Source: Saccharibacillus sp. CPCC 101409
GTDB lineage: Bacteria; Bacillota; Bacilli; Paenibacillales; Paenibacillaceae
Assembly (NCBI RefSeq): GCF_030518235.1
Contig: NZ_JAULSA010000016.1
Span: 28,865 to 92,864, forward strand
Length of the DNA stretch: 64,000 nucleotides
Direction of reading: 5' to 3'
Positions 8,245 through 16,368 of this stretch are shown one piece after another. The first letter of the stretch is position 1, and each line of letters starts with the position of its first letter. The notes beneath the pieces were generated by a model. That model searched no databases. It was not told where the DNA came from and worked only from the letters and a program-made list of their open reading frames with translations. The position numbers and the translations under genes are program-made.

Positions 8245-8430
8245 AATTGTTGCGGACATGCATCATTTTCGCGCATTTCTCTTCGAGAAATCCCAAATGT
8301 TGCGTATGTACATCATTTAAGACGATTTAGCTTGATTTCGAGCGATAATCAGAGAATATGATGTATATTTACAACAATTTGGCCGAAAAAGCTCGAAAAG
8401 GCGGAAAATGATGCGTTCTCGCAACATTTT
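8245..8430. repeat. Four-unit element, two direct then two inverted (copy 1)
   Basis: Four ~25-bp units follow the pattern AATGTTGCG, a short variable stretch, then RCATCATTTT. Units at 8245-8270 and 8295-8318 are in plus orientation; those at 8355-8380 and 8405-8430 are inverted. Unit 1 is therefore complementary to unit 4 and unit 2 to unit 3, giving a potential nested hairpin of ~185 bases. A second diverged copy with the same order and nearly the same spacing lies at 41148-41330. No coding sequence is involved here. Confidence 0.8.
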
Positions 8431-8885
8431 GCTCAGGACAGGGGTAAGCCAGCTGCAAACCGAGAGAAGTCGGTTCACCTTCGTTTCCGGCTCGCGGGAG
8501 TCGAACGGACAGAGCGGACAAACGACAGGTTCCTGCGTCGCGAGCTGGGCTGCGACTTGCTGGGCTGCGACTTGCTGCGCTGCAATCCTGCCCGGCGAAC
8601 CCTGGTCCTTCGCGTCGAGCCGCCGGCCTTAACCTGCTCGGCGGTGTCACACCCGCCTCGGCCGCTTCGTTCCCGCTCGATCGGCTCGCCTGCGAGGCGA
8701 TGTCATCCCCGCCCCGGCCGCTTCGTACCCGTGCCGGGGCGTCATTTTCGTTCGCTCGCGCCTTTCCCGCCGGGGCTGTTCTTACCGGTGCGAACGAACC
8801 GTTTCGGTACGTCCGCTGCGGTCGCTTTTAACGCGTCCGCCATACCGTCGAATCTTCCTTTTCCCTGCCAACTGGCAATTATAAA
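8431..8885. other. GC-rich intergenic DNA without a supported gene
   Basis: About 450 bases without a believable coding sequence. A 15-bp unit (TGGGCTGCGACTTGC) is repeated at 8546-8560 and 8561-8575, with a degenerate third copy. A CGGCCGCTTCGT segment also occurs twice (about 8660 and 8717). The open frames here lack ribosome binding sites and have arginine-rich nonsense composition. Confidence 0.5.
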
Positions 8886-8914
8886 TTGCGGCAAATGCCG
8901 GCTCATGCTACACT
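8886..8914 (+). promoter_or_regulatory. Candidate promoter of the YneF-family gene
   Basis: TTGCGG and TACACT are separated by exactly 17 bases, and the -10 is extended by an upstream TG. It lies about 60 bases before the start codon. Confidence 0.6.
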
Positions 8915-8972
8915 TGACTAGTGCGTCCACAGGCGCATGTACAGCTAAAAAAAACGTGGGGTGACATCAGCA

Positions 8973-9254
8973 ATGTGGTGGAATTACGTGATACCGATCG
9001 TCACATTGATCGTCGGTTTGGTCGGCGGATTCTTTATCGGCGTTTATTATCTGCGCCGGCAGCTTACCAGCATGCAGAACGACCCGCAAATGCTGCAAAA
9101 GATGGCCAAACAGATGGGATATAATCTGAGCGGCAAGCAGATGCAGCAGGCGCAGCAGATGATGAACAAAAACGGCGGCAGCATGCCGGGCGGAATGCCT
9201 GGCGGCAAAGCGCCGAAAGGCAATGCGTTTCCTCCGAACAAACGGAGAAGATAA
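8973..9254 (+). CDS. YneF family (UPF0154) membrane protein
   Basis: The 93-residue protein has one N-terminal transmembrane helix (WNYVIPIVTLIVGLVGGFFI, roughly residues 3-22). A short cytoplasmic segment NDPQMLQKMAKQMGYNLSGKQ follows, matching the conserved part of the UPF0154/YneF family of Firmicutes. The tail is rich in Met, Gln and Gly and is longer than in Bacillus. Function is unknown in the family. I choose ATG 8973 over GTG 8961, because a GGGGTGA site sits about 9 bases before the ATG and overlaps the GTG. The gene probably has its own promoter at 8886-8914. Confidence 0.8.
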   Translation: MWWNYVIPIVTLIVGLVGGFFIGVYYLRRQLTSMQNDPQMLQKMAKQMGYNLSGKQMQQAQQMMNKNGGSMPGGMPGGKAPKGNAFPPNKRRR

Positions 9255-9358
9255 ACGCGCGTCGGCTTTCCGTCGAGGGGGAGCCGTCCGTGCGTTGACG
9301 GCGCTGCGGGTTCGCGGGTTCGGACCCGCGCGAAGCGCCATGTAAGGAGGATCGGAGC

Positions 9359-9952
9359 ATGTCCGGCATAAACGATAGCACAAACAAAAAGGTTGGCGAC
9401 AACCGCGAGCGGATCGAGCGCCATATCGCGCAGATTCTGGAGCTGATCGGCGAAGATCCGCAGCGCGAAGGGCTGCTGGATACTCCGGCTCGCGTGACGC
9501 GCATGTACGAGGAGATTTTTGCCGGATACGACGTCGACCCGCGCGAAGCGCTGGGCGTAACGTTCGACGAGCACCACGAAGAGCTGGTCATCGTCAAGGA
9601 CATCGTCTATTACAGCCAGTGCGAGCACCATATGGCGCCGTTCTTCGGCAAGATCCACGTCGGGTATATCCCGAACGGCCGGATCGCGGGGCTCAGCAAG
9701 TTCGCCCGTCTGGCCGAAGCCATTACGCGCAGGCTTCAGGTGCAGGAACGCATCACGACGCAGATCGCGGATATTCTGGTCGAGGTGCTCCAGCCCAAAG
9801 GCGTGATGGTCGTCGTGGAAGGCGAGCATCTGTGCATGTGCGCGCGCGGCGTCAAGAAGCCGGGCAGCAAAACGGTCACGACCGCCGTGCGCGGCGTGCT
9901 TCGCAACGACGCGGCCCAGCGGGCCGAATGTCTCGCGCTCATCAAGAACTGA
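9359..9952 (+). CDS. folE: GTP cyclohydrolase I
   Basis: The 197-residue homodecameric enzyme converts GTP to 7,8-dihydroneopterin triphosphate, the first step to folate and a possible precursor source for queuosine. The zinc-binding and catalytic blocks are present: [13 protein letters not shown], the [11 protein letters not shown] segment and the closing [11 protein letters not shown] with its Cys ligand. Length is normal for the bacterial enzyme. The ATG at 9359 has a TAAGGAGG site 9 bases upstream. It is followed directly by a terminator, so it is likely monocistronic. Other folate genes are not nearby. Confidence 0.95.
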   Translation: MSGINDSTNKKVGDNRERIERHIAQILELIGEDPQREGLLDTPARVTRMYEEIFAGYDVDPREALGVTFDEHHEELVIVKDIVYYSQCEHHMAPFFGKIHVGYIPNGRIAGLSKFARLAEAITRRLQVQERITTQIADILVEVLQPKGVMVVVEGEHLCMCARGVKKPGSKTVTTAVRGVLRNDAAQRAECLALIKN

Positions 9953-9969
9953 AGCAAGACGCAGAGACG

Positions 9970-10006
9970 AACCTGTCCGGCCGCGAGGCCGGCGGGTTCT
10001 TTTTTC
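9970..10006 (+). terminator. Terminator of folE
   Basis: AACCTGTCCGGCC pairs, with two small mismatches, with GGCCGGCGGGTT around a GCGA loop, and is followed by six T residues. Confidence 0.85.
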
Positions 10007-10103
10007 AGCTTTTTGAACGCATAACGCTTGATAGTGTCTTACCTTTAGCGCTGACAAGGTGATCGCGCATCTATCCGCTACAAATCCGGAAGGAGTGAAC
10101 GGG

Positions 10104-10637
10104 ATGAAAAAAGCTTCAATCGCTCTTGTGCTGATGCTGCTTCTGATCCTGAGCGCCTGCGGCAAGCCCGCCTGGGTCGGCAATCAGGAAGCGGAGCCGC
10201 TGGAAGGCACGGAGCAGCTGTTCGATCTCAAAGCGTACGATCCAAACGAGCAGGTGCGGCTGAACTGGGAAGGCGCCGAAGCGCCGGGCACGTTCGAGCG
10301 CCATCCCGACCTGCCGATCGGCGCGTATCTGCCCGAAGGAGCGGCGGCGTTCAAGATGGGCAGCGATACGGCGTGGGGATTCCAGCAGCAGCAGATTTTT
10401 ATGACGGTGACGCAGAATTCGCATATCGAATCTTCGCTGATGCGCGACCGGACGCCGGAGCTGATGGGCTACAAGGAGTACAAAGGCTCGATCAACGACG
10501 GACGGATCGCGGACTTTTTCGAAGTGGAGCAGGACGGGCAAACGTATATCGTCTCGTTCACCTACCTCGATAAAGCCAAAGCGCTGCCGCTGCTGACCGA
10601 TATGGCGAAAAGCCTGCGGACGGTATCCGGGAACTGA
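10104..10637 (+). CDS. Predicted lipoprotein of unknown function
   Basis: The 177-residue exported protein has a short basic start (MKKAS), a hydrophobic stretch and a clear lipobox LSAC with the modified Cys near residue 17. The mature part has no domain I recognise. It is mixed alpha/beta in character, with FERHPDLPIGAYLPEG and a closing LPLLTDMAKSLR helix. I choose ATG 10104, which gives a normal signal peptide and has an AAGGAG site 8 bases upstream. An upstream in-frame start at 10059 would bury the signal sequence. It lies between two unrelated cofactor genes. Confidence 0.8.
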   Translation: MKKASIALVLMLLLILSACGKPAWVGNQEAEPLEGTEQLFDLKAYDPNEQVRLNWEGAEAPGTFERHPDLPIGAYLPEGAAAFKMGSDTAWGFQQQQIFMTVTQNSHIESSLMRDRTPELMGYKEYKGSINDGRIADFFEVEQDGQTYIVSFTYLDKAKALPLLTDMAKSLRTVSGN

Positions 10638-10677
10638 ATACACGGCGAAACGCGGCGCTCAAGGCGCTCAACCGATT

Positions 10678-10718
10678 CGGCGGAACGAGACTTTTTCGTC
10701 TGCCGGGTCTTTTTTTAT
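10678..10718 (+). terminator. Weak candidate terminator after the lipoprotein gene
   Basis: An imperfect stem (AGAC/GTCT plus CGGC/GCCG) is followed by seven T residues at about 10709-10716. Several pairings are possible, so the structure is uncertain. Confidence 0.45.
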
Positions 10719-10900
10719 AGGAAAACGGAGTCGAAGCCGGCCGGGAGCCGCTGCTCCTTGTTCGCCTATCGGTTTTGAAAACCGGGCGTTTAAGGTAATG
10801 ATAGAGAAGGGATTTGGAAGTCTTCACGATAATCGACAAGCGAGTTTGGATTCGAAACGGTTCAAACCGGTCGATCAACGCGAAAGGGGAGCGAGCGGAT

Positions 10901-11848
10901 ATGAATACGGAACAGCCTTATTATAAAGAAGTCGGACACGGCGAAGGGGACCGCCTGGGGATCGGCAGGTCGGCGCGCGGAACGGAAGGCGCGGGCGTGC
11001 CCGGAGCCGAACAGACCGAACCTGCCGCGCGGCGGGAAAATGAAAATTGGCCGCCCGGCATCCGCATCTGGTCGCCGCCGCTGGAGAGCATGCCGGAGGA
11101 TGTGATGTTTCCGCTGGCGTGGGAAGAAATGATGTGCCGGCGCGTGGGCGAAGGCGAAGCGCCGATCATGCATATCTGGAGGCATCCGTACGCGCTGACG
11201 ATCGGGATGCGGGACCGGCGGCTACCGCAGGCACCGCAGGCGATGGAGAAGCTGCGGGGCGAAGGCTGCTCGGTGGCGGTACGGGTGTCCGGCGGAGCGG
11301 CGGTGCCGCTCGACGAAGGCGTGGTCAACGTTTCGCTGATCCTGCCGAATCCCGGACGCAAGCTGGAGCTGCACGGCGACTTCGAACGCATGGTGTCGCT
11401 GATCGCGGGCGCGGCTTCGCCGTGGACGAGCGGCGCGCAGGCCGGCGAGATCGAAGGGGCGTTCTGCCCGGGCGATTACGATGTAAGCGTGAACGGGCGC
11501 AAATTCTGCGGCATCGCGCAGCGCAGGCAGACCAAAGCGTATATTCTGACCGCGTTCGTGATCGTGGAAGGCGGCGGGGAAGAGCGGCGCAGGCTGGCGC
11601 GCGAGTTCTACGACGCCGCGTCGGGGGAACTCGCGCCGGGCGGCGCTTATCCCGAGGTGCGCGAAGGCACGATGGCGAGCCTGGACGAACTGGCCGGCGT
11701 GCCGTCGTCGGAAGCGTTTATTTCTTCGCTGGAAGACTGGATGATCGAGCGGGCCGGAGCGTCTTTGCTGGACGATGGGCCGGAACTGCCGCTGGACGAG
11801 CTCGACCGTTTGTCCGCGCAGCTCAAAGAGCGGTACGACCGGAACTGA
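10901..11848 (+). CDS. lipL: Octanoyl-[GcvH]:protein N-octanoyltransferase (LipL type)
   Basis: The 315-residue protein has the lipoate-ligase fold. In bacilli LipL moves octanoyl groups from the glycine cleavage H protein to E2 subunits of 2-oxoacid dehydrogenases. Diagnostic segments are IWRHPYALTIGMRDRRLP, VRVSGGAAVPLDEGVVN and, most specific, AFCPGDYDVSVNGRKFCGI. In the last, Cys189 is the predicted acyl-acceptor Cys of LipL. The N-terminal ~45 residues are poorly conserved and may be a lineage-specific extension. The ATG at 10901 has an AAAGGGGAG site. LipM and LplA are less likely because of the FCPGDYD block. The gene ends at a bidirectional terminator. Confidence 0.88.
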   Translation: MNTEQPYYKEVGHGEGDRLGIGRSARGTEGAGVPGAEQTEPAARRENENWPPGIRIWSPPLESMPEDVMFPLAWEEMMCRRVGEGEAPIMHIWRHPYALTIGMRDRRLPQAPQAMEKLRGEGCSVAVRVSGGAAVPLDEGVVNVSLILPNPGRKLELHGDFERMVSLIAGAASPWTSGAQAGEIEGAFCPGDYDVSVNGRKFCGIAQRRQTKAYILTAFVIVEGGGEERRRLAREFYDAASGELAPGGAYPEVREGTMASLDELAGVPSSEAFISSLEDWMIERAGASLLDDGPELPLDELDRLSAQLKERYDRN

Positions 11849-11954
11849 AGCGCAGCGCCCCGCGCGCATACGGATGCGTGAGCACGACGGGCGCATGCGT
11901 ATGCGCACAATCCGCGTCTGCGCAGCAAACCCAATATAAAAGCGGCCGGAGCCC

Positions 11955-12005
11955 AAAAAAAGCCGTCCCGACAGCGCGAAGGCGTCTATCGGGGCGGCTT
12001 TTTTG
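11955..12005. terminator. Bidirectional terminator between lipL and the alpha/beta hydrolase gene
   Basis: AAAAAAGCCGTCCCGA pairs with TCGGGGCGGCTTTTTT (one G-T wobble) around a loop of about 20 bases, with A and T runs on the two sides. Confidence 0.85.
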
Positions 12006-12063
12006 CGACGGCGTATTCAATCGGCTGCTGCGGCGCGAGCGTAGGCGTAAGGCGGCAATCTCC

Positions 12064-13104
12064 TTACTGTCCGACCTGTCCGTTCTCGATCTCGTCCTGG
12101 CCCGCCAGGCGGATCTGGCCGAGGAAGTTGGACACGCGGCGCAGGTATTCGCGCGGATGCTCGCGGAAGATCAGCTCGTGGTGCGAGCCCTGTACGATCC
12201 AGGACGTAGAGTCCGGATTGGTCTGATTGGCCGCCAGCTGCTCGGCGATCTGGTACGGCGCTTTGGTATCTTCGGTACCGTGGATAAAAAACACCGGAAT
12301 CGGATAATCTTTCTGCTCGACTTCCCGGTACGGAATCTGGTTGAGGCTCGTTCCGTTCAGGATCGGGAACAGCATCTGCAGGATCTCCAGCGACGGGTGG
12401 CGCGGCAGCGCGATATTTTGCCGGATATTGTGGTACAGGGTATCCGGCTGGAGCAGGAACGCGCTGTCCAGAATCATGGCGTCGATGTCTTCGCTGACCA
12501 GCGCGGCCTGGAGGGCGGTTCCGCCGCCCATCGAGAAGCCCCAGACGACCACCTGGTCCGCGCCTTTGGTCTTGGCGTAATTGACGGCGCCCAGCAGCTG
12601 CTGGGTTTCTTTCTTGCCGCCGGTGGCGACTTCCTTGCTGCCGTGGGAAGCGAAGCCGTAATCGAACATGATGACGTTGAAGTTGAGACGGTGCGCGTAA
12701 TGCGCCAGGTCGTACATCGGAATCCAGGTCTCTTCGCGGTTGGCTCCGTAGCCGTGGCTAAATACGATCGTTTTCTTCGAGTCCGCGTCGTCGGCCGGAA
12801 TATACCAGCCCTGCATGATCCGGCTTCCGTCCTGGGCGGGGAAGGTGATGTCCTCGTACTCCATGCCGACCGCCTGCTTGGGATTCGAATACAGCGGAGC
12901 GACGGTGGGGTTGGAAAGGACCCAGGCGATGTAGGCATGCAGCGCTACAAAACAGAAAATCAGAAAGAAAAGAATCGATAGGAACAAGGCCACAACTACG
13001 TTACGCAACCGGCGACGGCCCGGCGAGATTTCCTTAACGGGTTCGTCCGTCTGCGGCGACGCGTTCTGCCGAGGCGGAGCGACGGTTCCGGAAGCGGGAT
13101 TCAT
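12064..13104 (-). CDS. Membrane-anchored alpha/beta hydrolase
   Basis: The 346-residue protein has a proline-rich N terminus, one transmembrane helix (about residues 35-60) and then an alpha/beta-hydrolase fold facing outwards. The nucleophile elbow is GFSMGGG. The oxyanion region is FSHGYGANREE, the acid is probably in FFIHGTEDTKAPYQ, and the catalytic His in GSHHELIF. This resembles the serine aminopeptidase/BAAT-like esterases of Gram-positive bacteria. Substrate is unknown. A TAAGGAGAG site precedes ATG 13104. The gene is divergent from an IclR-type regulator across a 369-bp region that contains an operator-like palindrome, so that regulator could control it. Confidence 0.85.
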   Translation of the reverse strand: MNPASGTVAPPRQNASPQTDEPVKEISPGRRRLRNVVVALFLSILFFLIFCFVALHAYIAWVLSNPTVAPLYSNPKQAVGMEYEDITFPAQDGSRIMQGWYIPADDADSKKTIVFSHGYGANREETWIPMYDLAHYAHRLNFNVIMFDYGFASHGSKEVATGGKKETQQLLGAVNYAKTKGADQVVVWGFSMGGGTALQAALVSEDIDAMILDSAFLLQPDTLYHNIRQNIALPRHPSLEILQMLFPILNGTSLNQIPYREVEQKDYPIPVFFIHGTEDTKAPYQIAEQLAANQTNPDSTSWIVQGSHHELIFREHPREYLRRVSNFLGQIRLAGQDEIENGQVGQ

Positions 13105-13274
13105 CGCGGTCTCTCCTTAGTCTGAAATTTGAAACGCTTTGAATAGATCGAATAATGTTGAAAATTGGCTTTTGAGCACTTGTTTTTATGGTATGCTCCG
13201 GCGCCCATGAAGTCAAACCGGGAAGCGGACACTTATCCTTATTATCGGAAAAAGAAGCCGAATCCACAATCCGC

Positions 13275-13303
13275 TTTACGATTTTTCAAGCATTCGTTAT
13301 ACT
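13275..13303 (+). promoter_or_regulatory. Candidate promoter of the iclR-type gene
   Basis: TTTACG and TATACT are separated by 17 bases. The palindrome at 13316-13332 begins 13 bases after the -10 box, a position where bound protein would block transcription. Confidence 0.6.
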
Positions 13304-13315
13304 TTTAGTAACCGA

Positions 13316-13332
13316 GTTTCATTGAATGAAAC
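13316..13332. promoter_or_regulatory. Operator-like palindrome GTTTCA-N5-TGAAAC upstream of the IclR regulator
   Basis: GTTTCAT, three bases (TGA), then ATGAAAC: a perfect 7+3+7 palindrome just downstream of the predicted promoter. A partial copy (TTCATTGAA) occurs near 13421. The same half-sites with the same spacing are found at 29527-29543 in front of acnA. Confidence 0.6.
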
Positions 13333-13473
13333 GAAGCCGGTACGCCGGGGCGGCGGAACAAACAGCTCTGCCCGGAAGTGAAGCCGATTGCTCATACCTT
13401 CTATTGAACCGCGTCCATGCTTCATTGAAACTCAAAAATACCCGTTTGGGGAATCCGGAGAGAAGGCTGCCCT

Positions 13474-14217
13474 ATGGAAGAAGGCAAACTGAAAGTTCGC
13501 GCCGTCGAACGCGCGCTCGATATATTGATGTGTTTTACGCGCAGCGAAAGCTTGAGCCTGACCGAGATCGCAAGCCAGGTCGGCCTGCATAAGAGCACGG
13601 TGCATCGCCTGATGACGACGCTGGAGGAGAAAGGGTTCGTCAACCGCGACGCTTCGACCGAGAAATATCGGCTGGGCATCAAGATCTGGGAGCTGTCCGC
13701 GCATCTGTCGAAATCCGACGATCCCGCTCTGCTGCTGCTGCCTTATATGGAACGGCTGCGCGACGAGCTGGACGAGACGGTCAGCCTTTATGTCCGCGAC
13801 GGCCGGGAGCGCCTGCGCATCCAGGCGGTGCAGAGCAACCAGGCGATCCGCCGGGTCGCGCCGGTCGGCGCGCGCCTGCCGCTGTATGTCGGCGCTTCGA
13901 GCAAAGTGCTGGTCGCGTTCTCGGGCGAGCGCGAACAGGATTATATCCTGAGCGATCCGGTCTGGCCGGACGCGGCGAACCGCGCCGCTTTTCGCGATCA
14001 GCTCAAAGCGATCCGCGACGCCGGCTACGCGATCAGCGTCGAGGAACGCGAGCAGGGCGCGACGTCGGTCGCCGCGCCGATCTTCGATCTCAAAGGCAAT
14101 CTCGCCGCCGCCCTGTCGGTGTCCGGGCCTCTGGCCCGCCTGCCGGTTTCCAAGCTGGAGACGTACGCGCCCGTCCTGATGGAGCGCGCGCGGGAAATGG
14201 GCCTGATGATTCGCTGA
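13474..14217 (+). CDS. IclR family transcriptional regulator
   Basis: The 247-residue regulator has an N-terminal winged helix-turn-helix (about residues 8-65: AVERALDILMCF, LTEIASQVGLHKSTVHRLM, the wing FVNRDASTEKYRLG). It is followed by the IclR effector-binding domain (VAPVGARLPLYVGASSKVLVAF, ISVEEREQGATSVAAPIFD). Family members bind small organic acids and often control aromatic, glyoxylate or sugar-acid genes. The effector here is unknown. The ATG at 13474 has a GGAGAGAAGG site. A palindrome in its leader suggests autoregulation, and the same palindrome upstream of acnA suggests a distant target. A strong terminator follows. Confidence 0.92.
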   Translation: MEEGKLKVRAVERALDILMCFTRSESLSLTEIASQVGLHKSTVHRLMTTLEEKGFVNRDASTEKYRLGIKIWELSAHLSKSDDPALLLLPYMERLRDELDETVSLYVRDGRERLRIQAVQSNQAIRRVAPVGARLPLYVGASSKVLVAFSGEREQDYILSDPVWPDAANRAAFRDQLKAIRDAGYAISVEEREQGATSVAAPIFDLKGNLAAALSVSGPLARLPVSKLETYAPVLMERAREMGLMIR

Positions 14218-14253
14218 GGCACCGCGGGAAGAGCGCGGGCCTTAAACCGTTTT

Positions 14254-14286
14254 AAGCCGGGTACTCGTAAGAGTACCCGGCTTTTT
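14254..14286 (+). terminator. Terminator of the iclR-type gene
   Basis: AAGCCGGGTACTC and GAGTACCCGGCTT form a perfect 13-bp stem around a GTAA loop, followed by a T run. It may also serve the converging glycosidase gene. Confidence 0.9.
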
Positions 14287-14331
14287 GGAGATCCCGGCGA
14301 AATTCGCCGCCTTCCGCCAGTTCGTTCTATT

Positions 14332-16290
14332 CTATTTGAACTGGAACCAGGTTAAATTTGCAACTGTGGTTGAATCCGGCTTAACAAAATTCACATATAC
14401 CGTATGGGTTCCTACCGCTGTGCCGGCATTGAGCGGGATATTCTTGACCGACCAGTTCTGCCATCCGCCGGTGCTTTCCGCCGTCCAATAACCCAGCATG
14501 GCGCCTGTAGGGCTGTCCAGGCGGAATTCTATTCTTCCGCCGGAATTGGCGGATGCCACCTTCAGATCAAGGCTTGTTTTAGCCGTACTGCCAAAGACCA
14601 CGTTTTTGAAGGCGATATAATCGCCGTTGCTGCCTCCGCCCACATCCAGCCCGCCATCCGTGCTTGCCTCGTAGGAAATAACGCCCGAACTGAGATTGTA
14701 GCCTTCCGCTTCGAATTTCAAGGTGTTGAATTTTGGAGCTGCGGCATAGCTGTTCGTATCTGTTATTTTCAATTCTTCCAATGTAGTCGCCGCCGTTCCG
14801 CCCACGCGAACATTGTTTAAGGTAACCCCGGAGACGGCAGCCGTGTCGCTCCAACCCTTCATTATGGAAACTTCGCCCAGAGCGCGTAAATTGATATTGT
14901 TATAGACCACATTTTTGATCGGACCGGTTTTGGCGGAAAGATCGAACCATCTGGAGTGAACGCCGGATCTCGGCCAGAAGCCTTCCACATCGATATTGTC
15001 GAATACGATGTTTTGTGCGGCCGGAGTCCCGTAAAGATGGCCGACCGCCAAAGCGCGCCAGCATCTGTATACATAAGAGTTTTTAACGACGATGCCGTCC
15101 TGAAGCTGTTTTACTCCATCCCCAACCTTGAACGCTCCGCATCTGCTCCAGGCAAAAGCATCGTCCACCACTACATTTGACTGGTTTTCGGGACTTCCCG
15201 GCCAATTCGCGGCGATATCCGTAGTGGCTACGTCCCATGTCTTGAAGGAGTAAGTGTCGTCCTCCGATACGGCTACCGTATGCTTAATCAGTACATTCTG
15301 GCTTTCTTGAATGTCTAGTGCGTCGTTTTCATAATCGAGTTCATTGTTGTTGAAGTGCTTGGTATTCTGGAAGGTGACGTTATTGGATCTTGTAACGAGT
15401 GTAGCCCAGCCCCCGCTGTCTCTCAGGGTGATGCCGTCGACCGTAAAGTTGCTGCACTGCAGGGGGACAAGAATATTGTTCAAATAATTGTTTGTATTTC
15501 GCATATAGTGGCCGTTGCCGTCGATCGTTCCTCTGCCGTAGATCTTGATATTGTTTGCATTGGTTTCGGTATAAATAAACCATGTTCCATCCTTGTTCAG
15601 CGAATTCTTATGAAAATGGGTCGTATAATCGCTTGGATTTCCCGAACCCCTTATCACAGAGCCGCCCTCCAGATACACCGAAACATTGCTTTTCAGCACC
15701 AGGTTTCCGGACTTATAAACGCCGGCCGGAACGTATACGATGCCGCCGCCCGTTGCGTTAGCCGCATTGATGGCGTTTTGTATGGCGGTTGTAGCCATAG
15801 TGGCACCGGTACCGTCGGCGCCGTATTGGGTTTTTACATTGTAGATCCCTGTACCGGACGAAGCCGGAACATTCGTTTCAAGCGCATCCGCCGCAATGAC
15901 CAGGTCTTTCAGGTTGTTGATTTTAACAATAAGATAGGTGGGTGACGAGAGGGTAAACGTAAGTTTATTTCCGTTCTTTGTTGCAGGAATCTCAAGGGCT
16001 TTGGGAGAGATGTTGTAGGTATTGATAGTCTCGCTTGCCGTTATTGTGATTGTAGTCGTACCGGAAAAGGAGAAATTACAATAATTGTAGTTTACAAATA
16101 CCGCGGAAGTGTCGATTACCGGTATGTTGGTGGAGTCTGCCGTTACGGTGTATTGATTGGTCGCGGTATAGATCGACGGTAACGGATAGCTGACAACCGT
16201 ACCCGCCGCTTGCGTCGTCAAAGGAGCAGCCGCCAAAAGAGTGGTGAGCATGCAAACAACCAGACTCAATAATTTCAACTTTTTCAGCAT
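14332..16290 (-). CDS. Secreted right-handed beta-helix glycosidase (GH28/GH49-like) with C-terminal CBM6-like domain
   Basis: The 652-residue protein starts with a signal peptide (MLKKLKLLSLVV, cleavage after LTTQAAG). A beta-sandwich region of ~130 residues comes next. A parallel beta-helix begins at YNVKTQYGADGTG and carries polysaccharide-hydrolase repeats (NVSVYLEGGSVIRG, GRGTIDGNGHYMRN). The acidic motifs NDALDI and SEDDTYSFK sit where clan GH-N enzymes place catalytic Asp residues. The last ~130 residues (FEAEGYNLSSG to the end) look like a family-6 carbohydrate-binding module. The exact glycan is not predictable; pectin- or dextran-like chains are candidates. ATG 16290 is chosen because it gives a proper signal peptide and an AGAGGTG site. 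Base composition is visibly more AT-rich than its neighbours, suggesting later acquisition. It is the last gene of the locus. Confidence 0.82.
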   Translation of the reverse strand: MLKKLKLLSLVVCMLTTLLAAAPLTTQAAGTVVSYPLPSIYTATNQYTVTADSTNIPVIDTSAVFVNYNYCNFSFSGTTTITITASETINTYNISPKALEIPATKNGNKLTFTLSSPTYLIVKINNLKDLVIAADALETNVPASSGTGIYNVKTQYGADGTGATMATTAIQNAINAANATGGGIVYVPAGVYKSGNLVLKSNVSVYLEGGSVIRGSGNPSDYTTHFHKNSLNKDGTWFIYTETNANNIKIYGRGTIDGNGHYMRNTNNYLNNILVPLQCSNFTVDGITLRDSGGWATLVTRSNNVTFQNTKHFNNNELDYENDALDIQESQNVLIKHTVAVSEDDTYSFKTWDVATTDIAANWPGSPENQSNVVVDDAFAWSRCGAFKVGDGVKQLQDGIVVKNSYVYRCWRALAVGHLYGTPAAQNIVFDNIDVEGFWPRSGVHSRWFDLSAKTGPIKNVVYNNINLRALGEVSIMKGWSDTAAVSGVTLNNVRVGGTAATTLEELKITDTNSYAAAPKFNTLKFEAEGYNLSSGVISYEASTDGGLDVGGGSNGDYIAFKNVVFGSTAKTSLDLKVASANSGGRIEFRLDSPTGAMLGYWTAESTGGWQNWSVKNIPLNAGTAVGTHTVYVNFVKPDSTTVANLTWFQFK

Positions 16291-16368
16291 GGATAAACAC
16301 CTCTTTCTTGTTTTGTGAAAAAACCTTTTTTGTGAAAACATCTTTAAAGCACGGCCCCGCTGTTAATC

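Noticed and set aside
6011..8296. 761-residue open frame opposite the queG-ogt fusion
   Set aside because: Arg/Ala-rich antisense shadow running beyond both ends of the gene; no start signals.
8557..8964. 135-residue plus-strand frame before the YneF-family gene
   Set aside because: Pro/Arg/Ser-rich nonsense built on short repeats, and it overlaps the predicted promoter of the next gene.
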